Origin: JAFDBW01 sp963825575
Lineage (GTDB): Bacteria > Desulfobacterota > Desulfuromonadia > Desulfuromonadales > BM103
Assembly (NCBI GenBank): GCA_963825575.1
Contig: CAWGUB010000015.1
Location: 119,887-183,886 of the forward strand
Direction of reading: 5' to 3'
DNA: 64,000 bases
Shown: piece by piece, positions 26,667-36,073 of the stretch
Numbering within the stretch: position 1 is the stretch's first letter
Layout: each line of letters starts with the position of its first letter
Translations under genes and position numbers: made by a program
Notes under the pieces: generated by a model
What the model saw: the letters and a program-made list of their open reading frames with translations, nothing else
Database searches by the model: none
Told to the model about the DNA's origin: nothing

Positions 26667-27809
26667 ATGAAAGCAGCATTGGCCCTGGCCGATGGCAGGG
26701 TCTTCTACGGCCGTGCCTTTGGTTCCACCGGTGAAATTTCCGGCGAGGTCGTTTTTAATACCAGCATGACCGGTTACCAGGAGATCCTGACCGATCCATC
26801 CTATTGCGGAGAGATTGTAACCATGACCTATCCGCAGATAGGCAACTACGGCATCAACCGCGAAGATGTTGAGTCATCCAGGCCCCATCTTTCCGGGTTC
26901 ATTATCAAGGAATTATGTGAATTCCCGAGTAACTGGCGCTCGGAAATGACGCTGGACGCTTATCTGAAAGAGCATGACATTATAGGTCTTTCCGGAATCG
27001 ATACGCGCGCGCTGGTACGTCACATACGTGATAAAGGGGCCCAGGCCGGCGTTCTGTCGACTCTGGATTTGGATGCTGACAGCCTGGTGGCCAAAGCCAA
27101 GGCTGCCCCTTCGATAGTCGGCCGAGACCTGGTCCAGGAAGTGACCTGCAAAGATTCCTACACATGGGATGAGAGCGTCTGGGACCTGGAGAATGGTTAC
27201 GGAAAGGGTGCGAAAAAAACAGAATTCAGGGTTGTCGCCTATGATTTCGGTATCAAGCGCAATATTCTGCGCAACCTGGTCAGCAATGGCTGCAGTGTGA
27301 CAGTCGTGCCTGCAACCACCTCGGCAGAGGACGTATTGGCGATGCAGCCTGATGGGGTTTTTCTCAGCAACGGCCCGGGCGATCCCGAGCCGATCGGCTA
27401 CGCACAGGAGAATATTCGTAACCTTCTCGGCAAGGTGCCGCTGTTCGGCATCTGTCTCGGCCACCAGCTGCTGTCGATAGCCCTGGGTGGCAAAACCTAC
27501 AAGTTGAAGTTCGGCCATCGCGGCGGCAACCAGCCGGTCCGCCGTGGGGAAGGGCACAACGTTGAAATTACTTCCCAGAACCATGGCTTCGCCGTTGATG
27601 CCGGCACTCTACAGGATGATGTGCTGATTACCCACATCAACCTCAACGACAATACTGTCGAAGGCCTGCGTCACAAAACCGCTCCGGCCTTCTCGGTTCA
27701 GTATCATCCCGAGGCCTCACCGGGGCCGCACGATGCTAACTACCTGTTCGGCGAGTTCATCAAAATGATGGATGAGTTTAGGATGAAAGGGTCGACACCA
27801 AGACACTAA
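26667..27809 (+). CDS. carA: Carbamoyl-phosphate synthase small subunit
   Basis: Glutaminase subunit supplying ammonia to CarB. Class I amidotransferase triad: Cys in LFGICLGHQLLSIALGG, His and Glu in SVQYHPEASPGP. The N-terminal domain has VFNTSMTGYQEILTDPSY. 380 residues. The last codons (STPRH and stop) lie within the left arm of an inverted-repeat element, so the extreme C-terminus was probably altered by that insertion. The 103-bp gap before it includes related GTATCCAG/CTGGATAC inverted pieces. Confidence 0.95.
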   Translation: MKAALALADGRVFYGRAFGSTGEISGEVVFNTSMTGYQEILTDPSYCGEIVTMTYPQIGNYGINREDVESSRPHLSGFIIKELCEFPSNWRSEMTLDAYLKEHDIIGLSGIDTRALVRHIRDKGAQAGVLSTLDLDADSLVAKAKAAPSIVGRDLVQEVTCKDSYTWDESVWDLENGYGKGAKKTEFRVVAYDFGIKRNILRNLVSNGCSVTVVPATTSAEDVLAMQPDGVFLSNGPGDPEPIGYAQENIRNLLGKVPLFGICLGHQLLSIALGGKTYKLKFGHRGGNQPVRRGEGHNVEITSQNHGFAVDAGTLQDDVLITHINLNDNTVEGLRHKTAPAFSVQYHPEASPGPHDANYLFGEFIKMMDEFRMKGSTPRH

Positions 27810-27927
27810 GACACTAAGACACAAAGGCTTACAAAACAATCAAGCAACAATAGCCAATGTCCATATAATATGTCTTTGTCTTAAACATTACAGGCCACGA
27901 TTCTCTTTGTGCCTTAGCGTCTTAGTG
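27805..27927. repeat. Palindromic intergenic element between carA and carB
   Basis: Left arm ACTAAGACACTAAGACACAAAG (27805-27826) and right arm 27906-27927 are inverted repeats matching at 20 of 22 positions; the left arm is also internally repeated (ACTAAGAC twice). The spacer is about 79 bp, A+T rich and non-coding. The left arm carries the carA stop codon. Similar CTTAGTG-CTTTGTG sequences are familiar to me as dispersed repeats in other bacterial genomes, but I cannot count copies here. Confidence 0.65.
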
Positions 27928-27958
27928 GCAAGATATAATCACAAGAGAATGGAAAAAC

Positions 27959-30900
27959 ATGCCAAAAAGAACTGATATAAAAAAGATTTTGATCATCGGA
28001 GCCGGACCGATTGTTATCGGCCAGGCCTGTGAATTCGACTATTCAGGCACCCAGGCCTGCAAGGCTCTCAAGGAGGAAGGCTACGAGGTCGTGCTGCTTA
28101 ACTCCAATCCGGCGACGATCATGACTGACCCCGACTTTGCCGACCGGACCTATATCGAACCGGTTACACCCGAGACCCTGGCGAAAATCATTGAGAAGGA
28201 GCGCCCCGATGCGCTCCTGCCGACACTTGGTGGTCAGACGGCCCTGAACACTGCCGTTGCGGTCGCCAAAAACGGCATACTCGACGAGTTTGGTGTAGAA
28301 CTGATCGGCGCAAAATTGCCGGCGATAGAGATGGCCGAGGACCGGACTCTTTTCAAGGCGGCAATGGAGCGCATCGGCGTTGCTGTGCCGCGCTCCGGGC
28401 TGGCTCACAACTACCAGGAGGCCATCGATATCATCGACTATGTCGGTTTCCCGGCCATTATCCGCCCGTCATTTACCCTTGGCGGCACCGGCGGCGGGAT
28501 TGCCTACAACCCCGAAGAATACGAGCAGATGGCAATTGCCGGCATCGACGCCTCACCGACCAACGAGATCCTGGTCGAGGAATCGGTGATAGGCTGGAAG
28601 GAATTCGAACTCGAGGTGATGCGCGACCTGGCCGACAATGTCGTGATTATCTGTTCGATTGAAAACTTCGACCCGATGGGTGTCCATACCGGTGACTCGA
28701 TTACCGTGGCGCCGGCCCAGACCCTGACCGACAAGGAATACCAGATATTGCGTGACGCCTCACTCAAGATCATTCGCGAGATCGGTGTCGAGACCGGCGG
28801 TTCCAATATCCAGTTCGGCATCAACCCGGCCGATGGCCGTCTGGTGGTTATCGAGATGAACCCCCGGGTTTCCAGGTCCTCAGCGCTTGCATCCAAGGCG
28901 ACCGGTTTCCCGATCGCCAAGATTGCAGCAAAACTGTCGGTTGGCTACACTCTCGACGAGATTCCGAACGATATCACGCAGGAAACTTTGGCCGCTTTTG
29001 AGCCGACTATCGATTATGTGGTGACCAAGATTCCGCGCTTTACCTTCGAAAAATTCCCTCAGGCGGATGCGACACTGACCACCCAGATGAAATCGGTCGG
29101 CGAGGTCATGGCAATCGGGCGGACCTTCAAGGAGAGCCTGCAGAAGGCGTTGCGTTCGCTTGAGATTGACTCCCACGGCTTTGAAAGCCGGCTTTTCGAG
29201 GAACCTGGTGACTACCGCTACAACCTGAGCGACGAAGACGTTGAGCTGATCGAGACCAAGCTCAGGGTCCCTAACTGGGAACGTCTCTGGTACATGGCCG
29301 ATGCTATCCGTGCCGGGTTCACAGTCGAAAGGATTTTCGAACTGACAAATATCGATCCCTGGTTTATCAACAATATCCGCCAGATTATCGAGATGGAAGG
29401 ACGCCTGATCCGGGCGACTGAACTTCTTGACCAGCCCGAGGGTGAAGTTTTCTCCGGCCTGCTGCGCGAAGCCAAGCAGATGGGTTTTTCCGACAAGCGT
29501 TTGGCCTTGCTCTGGGGTGCCAGCGAACAGAGAATCCGTAATTTGCGCTACAAATTGGGGATCCTGCCCGTCTACAAACGGGTCGATACCTGTGGTGCTG
29601 AATTTGAGGCCTACACGCCGTATCTTTATTCAACCTACGAGGAAGAGTGCGAGGCGGTTCCATCGGATCGTAAGAAAATCATGATCCTTGGAGGCGGTCC
29701 AAACCGGATCGGGCAGGGGATCGAGTTTGATTATTGCTGCGTCCATGGCGCCTATGCGCTTGCCGAAGATGGTTTCGAAACGATCATGGTCAACTGCAAC
29801 CCGGAAACGGTATCAACCGACTATGATACTTCAGATCGCCTGTATTTCGAACCATTGACCCTGGAGGATGTCCTGGAGATCGTTCGGGTTGAGCAACCGA
29901 CCGGGGTTATTGTCCAGTTCGGTGGCCAGACCCCGCTTAAACTGGCTGTCGCCCTGGAACAGGCCGGGGTGCCGATTATCGGCACGTCACCGGACGCGAT
30001 CGATCGCGCCGAGGATCGTGAGAGGTTCCAGGAGTTGCTGAACAAACTTGGGTTGAAGCAACCGGCCAATGGTATCGCCCGATCCTTTGAAGAGGCCGAG
30101 AAGATTGCTGAAAGGATCGGTTACCCGGCAGTTGTCCGCCCCAGTTATGTCCTTGGTGGCCGAGCCATGGAAATCGTCTACGATCAGCAGCAGTTGCGCA
30201 ACTATATGAAGTTTGCTGTACAGGCCTCTCCTGAGCACCCGATCCTGATTGACAAATTCCTCGAACAGGCGATCGAGGTTGATGTCGATGCCCTGGCAGA
30301 CGGGGCCACCGTGGTGATTGGTGGCATCATGCAGCATATCGAAGAAGCCGGTATCCACTCCGGGGATTCTGCCTGCTCGCTGCCCCCGTATTCATTGTCA
30401 CAGCAAATCGTCAAGGAAATTCGCAAACAGACGATTGCCCTGGCCCTTGAACTGGGTGTTTCAGGCCTGATGAACATCCAGTATGCCGTCAAGGACAACG
30501 AGGTTTACCTGATCGAGGTTAACCCGCGGGCCAGCAGGACGGCGCCGTTTGTTTCCAAGGCAACCGGACGTCCTCTGGCCAAGATTGCAGCACGGGTTAT
30601 GGCGGGCAAGTCGTTGCGAGAGCTCGGCATCATTAAAGAGATCGTTCCTGAGCATATCTCGGTCAAGGAGTCGGTCTTCCCCTTCATCAAGTTCCCCGGG
30701 GTTGATACGCTCCTGGGCCCGGAGATGAAGTCGACCGGTGAGGTCATGGGCATTGACAAGGAGTTCGGCAAGGCGTTTGCCAAGGCCCAGCTCGGGGCCA
30801 ACGTCAAGCTGCCCACCTCGGGCAAAGTCTTTGTCAGCGTCAGGGATTCCGACAAAAAAGCGATTATCGAGCCGGTCAGGAAACTGGTGGAAGCCGGTTT

Positions 30901-31222
30901 CCAGATCGTATCAACCAAGGGGACAGCCGCTTACATGCGCGCATACGGGATCACGGCTGAGCCGGTCAACAAGGTCAAGGAAGGTCGCCCCCACTGTGTC
31001 GATATGATCAAGAGCAATGATATCGCCCTGGTTTTCAATACAACGTTCGGCGCACAATCGATCATTGATTCATTTTCGATCCGTCGCACGGCGCTGGTTT
31101 ACAACATTGCCTACTTCACGACCGTAGCTGGAGCAGAGGCGGTTGTCGATGGCATCCTCGCCCTGCAACGCGAAAGCCTTGACGTTACGCCGCTACAGGA
31201 GTATCATCCCCAGAACGGCTAG
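27959..31222 (+). CDS. carB: Carbamoyl-phosphate synthase large subunit
   Basis: Synthesises carbamoyl phosphate from bicarbonate, ATP and ammonia. The 1087 residues contain two homologous ATP-grasp halves: GAGPIVIGQACEFDYSGTQA with RPSFTLGGTGGGIAYN, and GGGPNRIGQGIEFDYCCVHG with RPSYVLGGRAMEIVY. A C-terminal MGS-like allosteric domain (GKVFVSVRDSDKK...) is where nucleotides and ornithine usually act. It is intact and full length. A strong terminator follows. Confidence 0.97.
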   Translation: MPKRTDIKKILIIGAGPIVIGQACEFDYSGTQACKALKEEGYEVVLLNSNPATIMTDPDFADRTYIEPVTPETLAKIIEKERPDALLPTLGGQTALNTAVAVAKNGILDEFGVELIGAKLPAIEMAEDRTLFKAAMERIGVAVPRSGLAHNYQEAIDIIDYVGFPAIIRPSFTLGGTGGGIAYNPEEYEQMAIAGIDASPTNEILVEESVIGWKEFELEVMRDLADNVVIICSIENFDPMGVHTGDSITVAPAQTLTDKEYQILRDASLKIIREIGVETGGSNIQFGINPADGRLVVIEMNPRVSRSSALASKATGFPIAKIAAKLSVGYTLDEIPNDITQETLAAFEPTIDYVVTKIPRFTFEKFPQADATLTTQMKSVGEVMAIGRTFKESLQKALRSLEIDSHGFESRLFEEPGDYRYNLSDEDVELIETKLRVPNWERLWYMADAIRAGFTVERIFELTNIDPWFINNIRQIIEMEGRLIRATELLDQPEGEVFSGLLREAKQMGFSDKRLALLWGASEQRIRNLRYKLGILPVYKRVDTCGAEFEAYTPYLYSTYEEECEAVPSDRKKIMILGGGPNRIGQGIEFDYCCVHGAYALAEDGFETIMVNCNPETVSTDYDTSDRLYFEPLTLEDVLEIVRVEQPTGVIVQFGGQTPLKLAVALEQAGVPIIGTSPDAIDRAEDRERFQELLNKLGLKQPANGIARSFEEAEKIAERIGYPAVVRPSYVLGGRAMEIVYDQQQLRNYMKFAVQASPEHPILIDKFLEQAIEVDVDALADGATVVIGGIMQHIEEAGIHSGDSACSLPPYSLSQQIVKEIRKQTIALALELGVSGLMNIQYAVKDNEVYLIEVNPRASRTAPFVSKATGRPLAKIAARVMAGKSLRELGIIKEIVPEHISVKESVFPFIKFPGVDTLLGPEMKSTGEVMGIDKEFGKAFAKAQLGANVKLPTSGKVFVSVRDSDKKAIIEPVRKLVEAGFQIVSTKGTAAYMRAYGITAEPVNKVKEGRPHCVDMIKSNDIALVFNTTFGAQSIIDSFSIRRTALVYNIAYFTTVAGAEAVVDGILALQRESLDVTPLQEYHPQNG

Positions 31223-31259
31223 ACGGCCGCCCGTTATACATTTGCCTGAGAACACAACT

Positions 31260-31293
31260 GTTCGGGCGGGTTTTCCCGCCCGAACACTTTTAT
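31260..31293 (+). terminator. Strong intrinsic terminator after carB
   Basis: Perfect 11-bp G+C-rich stem GTTCGGGCGGG/CCCGCCCGAAC with loop TTTT, followed by ACTTTTATT. It ends the pyrimidine operon. Confidence 0.88.
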
Positions 31294-31327
31294 TGGTAGC
31301 ACAAACTAAAAGCAAGGAAGAAGAGTT

Positions 31328-31804
31328 ATGTCGCAAACTGTACCAATGACCCCTGAGGGATACCAGAGGCTTCAGGAGGAATTGAAACATCTGATCCGCG
31401 TTGAACGCCCGCGCGTTGTTCAGGATATTGCCGAAGCTCGTGCACACGGGGATCTGTCTGAGAACGCTGAATATGATGCGGCCAAAGATCGCCAGGGGTT
31501 TGTCGAAGGGCGCATCGCCGAAATCAATGGCAAGATGGCCCGCGCCCAGGTTATCGATGTTTCCATCATTGATACGGACAAGGTTGTGTTCGGCGCCACC
31601 GTGACTGTCTTTGATGATGAATCGGAGAGTGAGTCAACCTACCGGATCGTCGGTGAGGATGAATCGGATATCAAGCAGGGGCTCATCTCCGTCAGCAGTC
31701 CGGTTGCCAAAGCTTTGATCGGCCATCGCATTGGTGACGAAGTGCAGATCAAGGTTCCATCGGGGATCCGCATTTACGAAATCATAGATATCAAGTTTGT
31801 TTAG
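31328..31804 (+). CDS. greA: Transcription elongation factor GreA
   Basis: Stimulates RNA polymerase cleavage of backtracked transcripts. The N-terminal coiled coil has MTPEGYQRLQEELKHL and AEARAHGDLSENAEYDAAKDRQGFVEGRI, with the acidic tip residues; the C-terminal FKBP-like domain ends IRIYEIIDIKFV. 158 residues; RBS AAGGAAGAAG. Confidence 0.95.
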   Translation: MSQTVPMTPEGYQRLQEELKHLIRVERPRVVQDIAEARAHGDLSENAEYDAAKDRQGFVEGRIAEINGKMARAQVIDVSIIDTDKVVFGATVTVFDDESESESTYRIVGEDESDIKQGLISVSSPVAKALIGHRIGDEVQIKVPSGIRIYEIIDIKFV

Positions 31805-31818
31805 CCTGGAGGCGATAA

Positions 31819-32016
31819 GTGGCCACAATTACCAAGGATATGACGTTTCACGAAGTGATGGGCAAAAGCCCTGAGGTAGTCAAGGTGCTGGCATCGTTCA
31901 ACCTCGGCTGCGTCGGCTGTATGGGTGCACAGAACGAAACCCTGGCGCAAGGTGCCATAGCCCACGGCCTCGACGTTGAGGACCTCCTTACTGCGCTGAA
32001 CGCGATTTTCGACTGA
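31819..32016 (+). CDS. DUF1858 domain protein (second copy)
   Basis: 65 residues, paralogue of the protein at 13805-13999. The pattern MTFHEVMGKSPEVVKVLASFNLGCVGC carries a CxxC pair, and the tail GLDVEDLLTALNAIF matches the family. GTG 31819 is preceded by GGAGG. It lies between greA and recG, 14 bases after greA. The function is unknown. Confidence 0.82.
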   Translation: MATITKDMTFHEVMGKSPEVVKVLASFNLGCVGCMGAQNETLAQGAIAHGLDVEDLLTALNAIFD

Positions 32017-32065
32017 TACCAGAACGCTCTCCAATCATCTTCATCACCTCACCGGGGAAGGGGAG

Positions 32066-34212
32066 ATGACCCAGGCGACGAAAGCCCAGTTCCGTCAGAA
32101 CCTCTCCACCCCTGTTATCCATCTTAAAGGGGTCGGGCCCCGTATCGCCGAAAAACTCGCCAAGCTTGACATTCATACGGTAGAGGACCTCCTCTACACC
32201 CTCCCTAACAGATACGAAGATCGTCGTGAATTCAGAAAAGTAGCCCACCTTCGCGATGGAGTTCACGAAGTCTTTTTCGGTGAGATTCTGGCCTGCGGAG
32301 AATCGACGACTTCACGTCGTCGCCGCCGCTTGTACGAAGTTGTCGTCAGCGACGGCTCCGGGCAGGTCGCCCTCAAGTGGTTCCATTATCGTAAGGACTG
32401 GATGACAAAACGCTTTACAGTCGGCCAGCGTGCGGTGTTCACCGGCGAGGTCAAGCGTTATGGCGCCCTGCGTGAAATTCACCACCCGGACGTAGAATTC
32501 CTGGCCCCTGACCAGTCTCTGGCTGACTACCAAAGCTCCGACCCTCTGGCCTTCGGCCGGATCCTGCCGGTCTACCCTCTGACCGAAGGGTTGAGCCAAT
32601 ATGCCGCCCGCAAGATCTGGAAACAGGCTGTCGACCAGTTCGCTCAATTCGTTGTGTCACATTTGCCTGAACGACTTGTCAAGAAACACAGCCTGCTACC
32701 GCTTGCGGATGCCATTCAGGAGGTGCACTGGCCATCCAACGAGACCAGCATGGAGCTTCTGGAGAAGAAAGCAGATGCCGGGGTCTGCGCTCGCTGGTTT
32801 ATGACGAATTCTTCTTTCTGGAACTCGGGCTGGCCCTGAAGCGTCGTGGAGTTGTCCTTGAACCCGGGATAAAATTCGACGTGACGCATAAATACACCAG
32901 GCCTCTGGCGGCGTCATTGCCATTTCGCATGACAAATGCCCAGAGGCGTGTCCTGGGTGAAATCAAACAGGATCTGATGTTGCCACATCCGATGAACCGC
33001 CTGATTCAGGGTGATGTCGGCTGCGGCAAAACCATCGTCGCCCTGATGACCGCTCTGGTTGCGATCGAAAACCAGACCCAGGTTGCCGTCGTGGCGCCGA
33101 CCGAGATCCTCGCCGAGCAGCATTACCTGCAATTTCATCGCTGGCTGGAACAACTCGGACTCAGGACTGCACTATTGCGCGGCAAGATGCCGGCTGCGGA
33201 GAAGCGCCAGAGTCCTGGAAGATCTCAGGGCAGGGGAGATCAACCTGGTGGTCGGTACCCATGCCGTTTTGCAGGAGGGTGTCGAGTTCAGGAAACTCGG
33301 GCTTGGCATCATCGATGAGCAGCATCGTTTTGGCGTGCGGCAGAGGGCTGTTTTGCGGGAGAAAGGGACCAATCCCCATATCCTGGTGATGACAGCGACC
33401 CCGATTCCGCGCACCCTGTCACTCACGTTGTATGGCGACCTGGCGCTGTCAGTCATCGATGAGATGCCTCCAGGCAGAATGCCGGTCGACACAAGGATTG
33501 CAACTGACGCACAAAGAGGCAAAGTTTACAGCCGCATCCGACAGGAGATCGAAAAAGGCCACCAGGTGTACGTGGTCTACCCGCTGGTTGAAGAGTCTGA
33601 AAAGAGTGACCTCCTCGCAGCTACTGAGGGGGCCGAACAACTAAAAAACGAGATCTTCCCCGAATCAGTAGTTGGCTTGCTGCATGGCCGCATGAAACCG
33701 GCAGAAAAAGAGGAGGTCATGACCCGTTTCAAGAACCGGGAGATCGATATCCTGGTCTCAACGACGGTCATCGAGGTCGGTATTGATGTGCCGAATGCTA
33801 CGGTCATGCTGGTCGAGCATGCCGAGCGTTTCGGCCTTGGCCCAGCTGCACCAGCTGCGCGGGAGGGTTGGTAGAGGCAGTGCAGAAAGCCTTTGTATCC
33901 TGCTGAAATCATACAAGTGTAGTGAAGATGGCGAGAAACGACTTGAAGTAATGCGTTCAACCTACTGATGGTTTTCGAATCGCTGAAGCTGATCTGGAAA
34001 TCCGCGGCCCGGGCGAGTTCCTCGGCACCCGGCAGAGCGGACTGCCGGATTTCCGGGTCGCCAACATCCTGCGTGACGGGCGCACCTTGGAAGACGCCCG
34101 CCAGGATGCGTTCGCCTACGCGGAAAGTGATGAATTTAAAAATTCAGTGATGATGCGGGATGTTCTCAGGGAGCGCTGGGGCAGTCGACTTGAGTTGGCC
34201 GGTATAGGTTAA
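32066..34212 (+). pseudogene. recG: ATP-dependent DNA helicase RecG, frame broken four times
   Basis: Helicase for branched DNA (fork regression, recombination). All parts are present in order but in different frames. Wedge/OB domain 32066 to about 32784 (LKGVGPRIAEKLAKL, YEVVVSDGSGQVALKWF). Then about 32785-33207 with Walker A QGDVGCGKT and APTEILAEQH, and about 33212-33838 with DEQHRFGVRQR, MTATPIPRTL and STTVIEVGIDVPNA. Then about 33841-33962 with QLHQLRGRVGRG, and 33964-34212 with EADLEIRGPGEFLGTRQSGLPDF. The joined length, about 715 codons, is normal. Three of the breaks fit a single inserted base (near 33209, 33839, 33962); the first fits one missing base near 32784. No domain is lost, so sequencing error is as likely as gene death. 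Confidence 0.85.
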
Positions 34213-34580
34213 ATTGAAATCGGTGGAAAAATAGTTGTGAAGGATATTTCCCCCTTTAATGAATCTTTGGGACTCGATTAGCCCAATTAACTCTAGTAGC
34301 TCAAACTTTGATTTGATGGTCGCTGTTGGATTTATTCGAAGATAAAGGAGCTCAAATGCCGATATTTTTACATTGTCAGTGCTTATAAGAACAATTCACA
34401 TTGGGCTTTTCCGACTGTTAAAAACCTTTTATTAATTTTAAAAATGGTATTCAAGTTGATTTGTAAAATGAAAATTTAGACCATGGTGATAAAAGACATT
34501 GGTATCGAGAGCATCTCAGAATTTTTGGTGATATTTTATTTGATAATTGCAAACAAAATGTAAGTCTAATTATGTGGTAT
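34213..34580. other. A+T-rich gap after recG, possible decayed coding remnant
   Basis: No intact gene. On the plus strand about 34465-34560 reads without stops as NENLDHGDKRHWYREHL followed by RIFGDILFDNCKQN, which looks like real protein but has no start or upstream frame. Base composition drops sharply here compared with recG. It may be the end of a degraded transferred gene. Confidence 0.35.
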
Positions 34581-35429
34581 TCAAATATAAGGATACAGTT
34601 TAAAATCATCTGCATAGATTTTTCTTACTTTTCTTTTCAGTTCATCATTATAAAACTTGGATCTTTTTGGAAATGTGTTTGTTTCTGCATGTCGCTGTAT
34701 CAATTCAGTATTGGGCATGTCCCCAGCAAATGAAACTCTTTCATCTTTCTTTTCATCGTAATGATTGGATTGCCTGCGGATATTAAAATCAAAATTTGTC
34801 TTGATGAAAAATTGCTTTTCAAGCTCAGGCAAAGCAGTGGCAATTTCTTTTACGTCGATAATTTTATCGAGTTTGATACCATCCAAAATATAGGACTGTT
34901 TTCGCCAATGTGCATCTACAGTGTCGATGTTTTGTATGCCCAGGTATTCTACAAACTGGCTAAAAGTGATTTGCAGGTCACCCTTATTATCTTTAGAATT
35001 GATTGCCATGAGAATCTTCTGTGACTTGGGGGTTTTGAGGCCTTCCATACAAAATTTATCAACAAAAGCGCTTACCAAACGATCATACGGATTTCTAACG
35101 ATAGCAAATTTGAACCAACTAGAATTGTCTACGATCTCCGGCAAAATAATCCGTGTGGCGTTCCTGTAATTTTTGATGAATTTTCTTAAATATTTATCAT
35201 TGTTAATGATTTGTGTGCCATCAACAAATTTGTAATATTGCAAGTACCATCTTAAAACAAAACTAAATCTAAAATGGGGCAGGGCGCTAAAGAAACTTGA
35301 AAAGTTATTTTCTAAGTTCATCGTTTTAAGGAACCAGCTTTTTAAAACAGTTCCTCCACATTTGGCATTTGTGAAAAGAATGAATTTTTTTTCTGTGTTG
35401 ATCAGTGGGAAAGGATTGAAATCGAGCAT
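34581..35429 (-). CDS. Sulfotransferase family 2-like protein
   Basis: Predicted PAPS-dependent carbohydrate sulfotransferase. The 5'-phosphosulfate-binding loop appears as FTNAKCGGTVLKSWF (residues 18-32) and the 3'-phosphate-binding region as FAIVRNPYDRLVSAFVDKF near residue 108-126, the two hallmarks of the Sulfotransfer_2 group. 282 residues. Codon use is strongly A+T rich (many AAA, AAT, TTT, ATT) unlike the neighbouring genes, suggesting recent transfer. It is the first gene of the surface-carbohydrate region. The acceptor is unknown. Confidence 0.8.
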   Translation of the reverse strand: MLDFNPFPLINTEKKFILFTNAKCGGTVLKSWFLKTMNLENNFSSFFSALPHFRFSFVLRWYLQYYKFVDGTQIINNDKYLRKFIKNYRNATRIILPEIVDNSSWFKFAIVRNPYDRLVSAFVDKFCMEGLKTPKSQKILMAINSKDNKGDLQITFSQFVEYLGIQNIDTVDAHWRKQSYILDGIKLDKIIDVKEIATALPELEKQFFIKTNFDFNIRRQSNHYDEKKDERVSFAGDMPNTELIQRHAETNTFPKRSKFYNDELKRKVRKIYADDFKLYPYI

Positions 35430-36073
35430 TACTTTTCGGCTATGTTTTTGAGATACTGACTGCTATGAGCAATTTATAAGTGATAGGAGTTTACTTTTTC
35501 GTTGATTGAGCCGACATCGCCGACCCTACTGGTCGTGACTGCATAATCCAAGGAAATTGATGATTAACTTTTTTTACCCTACTCTCAAAACCTTGTCCCA
35601 CCAATAGATAAGCAAGTATCTTTGAGACGACTAGGTACAAATAAACTGCGTTTCTCTATACCTGACCATCAGTGCAGTGTGTTGCCCTTATCTTCATAAC
35701 GTCCCCACATTTCGTCGAACTCTATGCTGACAATTATTTCAATCACATCACGAATCGGTTCTCAACAAAAAAAGTATCATGAGTCCTTTCAGAAAGACCA
35801 AAACACTTGCAAAGCTATATCAAATGTGACTATGAAGTTAGCTTAACAGGTCTTCAGAATACTAAATTGTAGTCGGAGAGTTAGCACGCCTGATAGAACG
35901 GGTAAATGCTTACCGATCAATTCCTAGATTGCAGATTTTTAAAAGATTTTTAAATTGTCCTGCTGTATTTTTTATAAGTCCTCTTGCAAGTCATTCTCGG
36001 TGTCTGTCAGATCAAGCGCCGATTACTACAAATAAACACATCAACGCAAATATTCCCGCTTTGCTTGAGCATT
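35430..36073. other. A+T-rich non-coding stretch
   Basis: About 640 bases with no convincing gene. Short stop-free readings exist (for example plus strand 35929-36186) but they lack a ribosome-binding site and recognisable sequence. No repeat, terminator or mobile-element end was identified. With the neighbouring sulfotransferase it forms a compositional island. Confidence 0.5.

Noticed and set aside
32066..34212. Several short independent genes in the recG region
   Set aside because: The pieces are consecutive parts of a single RecG protein in shifted frames, with motifs in the correct order.
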